From positions 45,289,580-45,353,579 of the forward strand of contig CM055901.1 of NCBI GenBank assembly GCA_029582155.1: a DNA stretch of 64,000 nt, written 5' to 3'. This document shows, piece by piece, positions 59,251 through 64,000 of this stretch. This DNA comes from Panopea generosa (Eukaryota; Mollusca; Bivalvia; Adapedonta; Hiatellidae). The position numbers were made by a program, and so were the translations under genes. The stretch's first letter is position 1, and every line of letters starts with the position of its first letter. The notes beneath the pieces were generated by a model that did not search any database, had not been told where the DNA came from, and saw only the letters and a program-made list of their open reading frames with translations.

Positions 59251-60834
59251 ACTTCGGACACCCTTATACTCAGGAAAATAATTTTTTTTTTTGATAATAA
59301 AAATGGGACACATTACAATTTTTTAAAAAATCTGATAATTTTTTGCTCCTAAGTTTTTGGACACGTATTATTTTCTCATTTTGTACATTGTTACTTTATC
59401 TAATAATTTCACATATATATTTATACGTTTTAATCCCAAAATATCCATGAAAAACGTCTGTACATTGAAATTTTCTATATCCGATAATTTCCCATGTATA
59501 TTTATAAAAGATTAGGTAAATAATGATGGTCTCTTTGATATTTAAAGTCTATAAATTGCCATACATGTAACTTTAATTTATTTCTTTGTTATAAGTTTTA
59601 ATCCCAAATTATCAATGGAAAACATTGCCTCGAGCATCGTTCCTTTGCTTGCAAACGTTTGATAAAACAATGAGGTGACGCACGTCCTGCTTACATAACT
59701 CCCCCCATTAACTGATCTCTTTATCTAAACAACGATTTTAAGTCGCTGTTCTGTTATATGATTGACAATTAGAACAGGTGTTCATGCTATTTTTAGAAAT
59801 TCATGTTCATTACATCGATACTTTTCCACTAAGTGAAATAGAACACAGCATAAAATGACGCAAGAAACTGTCAGAGTGACGACATCACACATTGGCACAA
59901 GGTCAAAAATAAATTGTGTTGACTATAACAGCGTGTACCAATTGCAATATAAAAAAACAGACTGGTTCACATTTATTTATTATATACTTTTTTGATACCG
60001 TAATGCTAACTTTAGTGTAAACCAGTATTTAATTTCAGAGGATGCAAAGCAATCGAGTTTTCACTCATTGATCAATCTTTTAGTATGGGATATACACCGG
60101 TAGATAATTTATTGATTTTCTAATGAAATTATGTTAGCGATGACAAAGTGTGATGGAGTGAACGTCAAAGAGATGACTGTTCTTTGGTTGAAAAACAAAC
60201 ATTTTTAGACGACACCGAGTTTCAAACAAACAATTACTTTTAACTATTATCTGTCTTCTCGTTTGTTTTTAGTTGAATCCAGTTTACAATAGTGCCCCTT
60301 TATTAATTCTCAAACAATGGTAACTCTGACGTAATCATTTTTGCATCGGCGTATATAAAAATGTACCTGGCGTACTTCAAAGCACGCAGGCACACTACAT
60401 CGGGACTTGTAGTTTTGAAAAGTGTTTAGAGAAATAACAACACAATATACTGATTAGTTGTTTCTTTATATTTATATAATTAAAAAACAAACAGTTATTG
60501 TTTGTTTCAATGGATTAAAAAACAACAGCACAACATGCATGTTTTTTTTTTATATTTTTATTGAATTACTGTACCTACCTAATTGCAGTATGATTAATTT
60601 AACATAGATTTTTATGGTTTTTTTTGATAATGTGACGAAACTATACCGTATTTACCCTATCTTTTGGGACAGTATTTTTTTTTTTTTTTTTTTTTTAAAT
60701 ACGATACTGTATTGTATAACCATGCATAGACATACCAACATTACCGTATGTAACCTGTGTATTGGGACGAAATTATCTCTTTACCCTATGTATAGGGACA
60801 GTAAAAAAAATAATTATTTTTTAAAATAATAATA
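59251..60834. other. Sequence between the two LINE fragments
   Basis: AT-rich, with T-runs at 59282-59291 and 60670-60694. It holds the promoter-like block at 60327-60390. No coding frame and no clear terminal repeats that would identify an inserted element. Confidence 0.45.
60327..60390 (+). promoter_or_regulatory. Candidate TATA promoter with CRE-like site
   Basis: TGACGTAA (60327-60334) lies 18 bp upstream of TATATAAA (60352-60359). A C/A-rich initiator-like stretch follows about 30 bp downstream. No downstream open frame of note was found, so any transcript would be non-coding, or would have a leader exon spliced to something outside. Motif evidence only. Confidence 0.25.
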
Positions 60835-61440
60835 CAAAGGGTAAAAACTGTGGATCAAGACTACAATTGGCACAAGCATATATATTCTGTTGTTGCATCT
60901 GCATCTAAAGTTCTTGGGTCAATGAGATTCTTAAAATTTAGACTTAATAAAAAAACTCTTAATCAGATATACATGTCAAATATATTATAATGCGCCCAAT
61001 TTTAGAACATGCTGCTATTGTATGAGATGGGTGCACTACCTGGTTATGAAAAATACAAAGTGGAAAAATTGCAATATGAAGTTGCGCAAATTGTCACAGG
61101 GTTAACAAGATCTGTTTCAATCAACAACCTTATAAGAGAAGTTGGATGGATTTCATTGTCTGTTTGTCCAAAGTTACAAAAGCTTATTCATGTCTATAAA
61201 ATTGAAAATGGATTAATGCCTAATATTTACACAAGCATACTTCCTCTAACCATAGGTGTTGATAATTTATACAATCTTAGAAATGAGGATAATATGCAAA
61301 CGCCCCTAGTAAGACCTACAGTATTTTCCAGCTCTTTCTTACCGTCTTAAATTGCATTATGGAATTCAATTCCACTAGAAATTCTAGTTCCTTAAATATT
61401 CAAATATTCGAATTTCCTCTTCAGATGCGCTAAAGTGCCA
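60835..61440 (+). mobile_element. LINE reverse transcriptase C-terminal fragment
   Basis: The 113-codon frame at 61009-61350 includes YEKYKVEKLQYEVAQIVTGL and TRSVSINNLIREVGWISLS, then KLIHVYKIENGLMPNIY, YNLRNEDN and TPLVRPTVFSSSFLPS. This is the conserved C-terminal part of many metazoan LINEs. Upstream, 60876-60990 reads HKHIYSVVASASKVLGSMRF and LNKKTLNQIYMS in another phase. Just past the stop, ALWNSIPLEI completes the usual ending. At least two frame changes and a stop make it inactive. 3' end near 61440. Confidence 0.82.
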
Positions 61441-61444
61441 AAAT

Positions 61445-61690
61445 ATTTTATAGGCCCATGCAGTGCATATCGCAAAACTTCATGTTCAGAACGATACATA
61501 TGGCGAAAATAAAAAGCAATGCGTATTGCAATTTTTAAATCACAATGCAATGCACATCACAATACTGACTTTCAAACTGTTACTTATAATGCAACCACCA
61601 TGATTGTTTAATAAGGTGTGTATAAAAACTATGCTTGTGTGCAGGTTAAAACTATCTTTATTAACAGAGAACAACAGAACTTATATGTGT
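61445..61690 (+). repeat. Interspersed repeat family H, truncated copy
   Basis: It matches 58205-58460: AATGCGTATTGCAAT, CACAATACTGA, GATTGTTTAATAAGGTGT, AACAGAGAACAACAGAAC. It directly follows the LINE fragment, as the long copy directly precedes the other LINE fragment. Confidence 0.75.
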
Positions 61691-62334
61691 ATCAACTTTA
61701 TCCTCTTGGACATTTTTTTTATGAAAAGAAATTGCTTTATTGAAAATTTTACAGTGAATAACTAAACTGAATTTGAGTGTAACTGTTATGGTCAATTCCA
61801 AGAGCGCTATTTTTTTAATACCTTGAAAAACAAAGTTTCCAAATGGTAGCTTTAAAATTGGTGGGGGAGCATCACATATTATTTCTCCTTCCTGGAAAAA
61901 ATCAATTGTAGAAAGATTAAGTACAAGGTTTATCTGTATATTTCAAAGCAGACGATTTATTTGTTAGAAATGTAAACAGGAAACGGATCTACTATAGATA
62001 AACTCATTACAAATATCACTGACTAACTTAAAATCATAGTCATCTCTATTCTACTTTATATTGTTGCCAAATAACCAAATAACTTAAGCATTTTAGTAAA
62101 CATTCATAATGTAAAGATATTATAATCATATATTTGCTGACACCAATATATTATTATCACACTGTACTTTGTCTCACATCGCTAAATTACAACTCCCATA
62201 AGGCTCCATTGTAACATTTTTGTCCAAAACACAGTGAAAAAACAAAATCCACAGCATGTTTCTATGCTCAAATTTTTCACTGGTTCAAGATATGCAATTA
62301 TAAAGGGAAAAAAGCATTAATTGCCCAGGTTGTG
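61691..62334. other. Anonymous sequence
   Basis: Nothing recognised. Confidence 0.5.
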
Positions 62335-63958
62335 TGTCATTCTATCCGGCATTTCTTGTCCGTCCTGTAACTTTGTCATGCATAGATGGATTTTGTTAAT
62401 ACTTGCTACAAATGTTCAACATAACATGACGACATGCTGCGCATAACACCCAGACTTCCATTTCAAAGGTCAAGGTCACAATTTAACTTTGTTTGACGGC
62501 ACTTTTAGTCTGTTTTAGATTTCGTGTCCCCGGGTCTGTAACTTTGTCACCTAAGGATAAATTTCAAAAACACGTGGCTCAATTCATCAGCATCTCATGT
62601 GACGTATTGCACATAAGATACACACCCGTACCCCAAAGGCCAAAGATCAAGGTCACACTTTGAGTTTGTTTGACAACACTTTGAGTCTGTGTGAGATTTC
62701 ATGTCCGATCTGTAACTTTGTCAAACATAGATGGATTTTATAAAAATTGCTACAAATGATCAACATAACATGATTATGTGTCACGCGTAACACCCAAACT
62801 CCCAGTTCAAAGGTCTAGGTCGCAATTAAACTTTGTTTGACAACACTCTGTCTGTTTTAGATTTCTTGTGTCTGGCCTGTAACTTTGTCACTTATGGATC
62901 AGGCCTTCTAAAATTGCCGGTTTTTCGTTTTTTGGACCGATTTCTGAAGTTCTAAACCGATTTTCATTTCAAAGTTTAATAAAAAATCGGTCCAGATATT
63001 TTCAAAGTTTAATAAAAAATCGGTCCAGATATTTTCTATCGGTCGTATAAAATCTCATAAATTGCTCTTACCATGCCATACTGACCTGTGAAATACGCCT
63101 TGCGGCAATATCATTTGACCCAATAATCCGATTGTTTGTCACCTGCTGTGTGAAATGATGTCAATTTTGACTAAACCATTAATGATATTAGGGGGAGTTT
63201 ATCGGAAGAGTCTGTTGCTATGTAGCACTCCTTCAATATGTGATCAGCGACCCTTAGCGTTCTGTCGGTTCATCAAAAGATTGTGTTTGCGTCTGTAATT
63301 TCTTTGATATACCGCTTGCCAAAGCTGGGACGGTCGGACCGAATATTGTTTGCGTCATTAAAATATTTGATAAATCGTGCAGTGTTACTTGTTTGTTTCA
63401 TTTGTTTTAAAAATAACTATATATACGAGCTGGTTTTGGTAATTGTACATAGTGGCTAGCTACAGCATAACGCATATAAAAAATAAAAAGTTGAATGAAC
63501 CGTTACATTGGTTTCCACGGTGATTATTTCACGCAGCTTCCGGAACTTGCATCACTTCTGGTTCGATTGAGCGTTTTTAATATAATGAAAATTATTCAGT
63601 AAAGCAAAAACATAATGTCAGTCATTAAAATGTACCCCCAGTACACAATGTGATAAAGTATGTTATAAATAATACACAAATAAACTTGAAATAGTTCCCT
63701 ATTAATGAATAAACGGAGAAAATACATGGTGCAGCTGACATGGTGGGTGGGGTATGCATATATCATATAGTGATTTTTTTTAAAATAAGTGCAATTCTTA
63801 TGGTAGTAAAAAACCTGGACCGATTTGCATTTTGGAATTTTAGAAGGCCTGTTATGGATATATGTCGAAAACACTTCGCTCATTTCATCAGCATGACACA
63901 ACGACATGTCACACGTAAGACCCACACCTGTACCTCAAAGGTCAAGGTCACACTAAGA
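62335..63958 (+). repeat. ~172-bp tandemly organised interspersed repeat, split by a hAT insertion
   Basis: CTGTAACTTTGTCA recurs at about 62366, 62537, 62710 and 62878. Each is followed by an ATGGAT or AGGATA segment, a CAACATAACATG segment and CAAAGGTCAAGGTCACA. The fourth unit stops at 62899 and resumes at 63852, exactly at the 8-bp duplication of the hAT element. It ends where the SINE at 63958 starts. Confidence 0.85.
62900..63851. mobile_element. hAT-type non-autonomous element, copy 2, nested
   Basis: The ends are CAGGCCTTCTAAAATT and its complement, 16 bp perfect. The flanks TTATGGAT (62892-62899) and TTATGGAT (63852-63859) are identical 8-mers, the hAT signature. It is 952 bp long with no transposase frame; the minus-strand 109-codon frame at 63596 has no motif. 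Subterminal GGTCCAGAT and TCGGTCCAG words recur near both ends, and near 62990-63025 a 27-bp stretch is tandemly repeated. The right end aligns in reverse with 45050-45180. Confidence 0.92.
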
Positions 63959-64000
63959 ACAAGACCTAGAACTCTCCTTTAAGTGCTGAGCACCAAGCAA
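63958..64000 (-). mobile_element. Partial GTGGTAGAG-family SINE at window edge
   Basis: AGACCTAGAACTCTCCTTTA and GTGCTGAGCACCAAGCAA match the body of the SINE at 46376-46425. The head should lie beyond the window, on the minus strand. Confidence 0.7.

Noticed and set aside
63596-63925. 109-codon minus-strand frame as a transposase remnant
   Set aside because: It crosses the right end of the hAT element and its target duplication, and it has no DDE or BED-like motif.
1-64000. LTR retroelement or other virus-derived insertion
   Set aside because: No long direct terminal repeats with primer-binding site, protease or integrase motifs, and no capsid or envelope-like frame, were recognised on either strand.

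Overview
The window looks like gene-poor nuclear DNA from an invertebrate, most likely a bivalve mollusc. The sequence is AT-rich with no recognisable multi-exon gene. It is dense in minisatellites, in tRNA-headed SINEs with a shared 3' tail, in small DNA transposons and in decayed LINEs, and it carries low-copy repeats of a kind I associate with bivalve genomes. The organism call is inference from style, not from a marker gene. No rRNA, functional tRNA, CRISPR array or complete host protein gene was found.

Layout. Positions 1-20837 are two head-to-tail copies of a segmental unit of about 10.2 kb. Each copy carries a large 32-bp minisatellite (231-5509; 11523-15475), followed by about 5 kb of sequence with SINE remnants, MITE-like inverted repeats and a short ORF-like fragment. 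The copies differ mainly by indels and repeat number. 20838-24850 is mostly unique and holds a promoter-like stretch next to a 58-codon ORF. 24851-27770 is a 41-bp minisatellite whose minus strand stays open in long overlapping frames. 28341-35408 is a 73-bp array of about 95 units with internal block duplications. A second, more uniform 73-bp island lies at 36022-36575. Between these two arrays sits a possible zinc-finger exon.

36.6-50.2 kb is a transposon graveyard. It holds a foldback element (40275-41140), a PHD-like ORF, a Harbinger-like MITE (43024-44196), a hAT MITE (45050-46134) and a SINE (46204-46525). The last two interrupt a stretch with minus-strand fragments of an OTU-type cysteine protease and a possible SGNH-like protein. 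A minus-strand LINE (48395-49515) and a piggyBac-type MITE with a near-perfect palindrome (49733-49954) follow. 50484-53691 is another, unrelated 41-bp minisatellite. 53.7-64 kb holds tandemly organised interspersed repeats, a split plus-strand LINE and a second hAT copy (62900-63851) with a clean 8-bp target duplication.

The known genes here are mobile-element remnants, and they do not form a pathway. The most notable signals are the recent tandem duplication with differential repeat turnover, several nested insertions whose target duplications are still readable, and a set of five large arrays that together make up about a third of the window.
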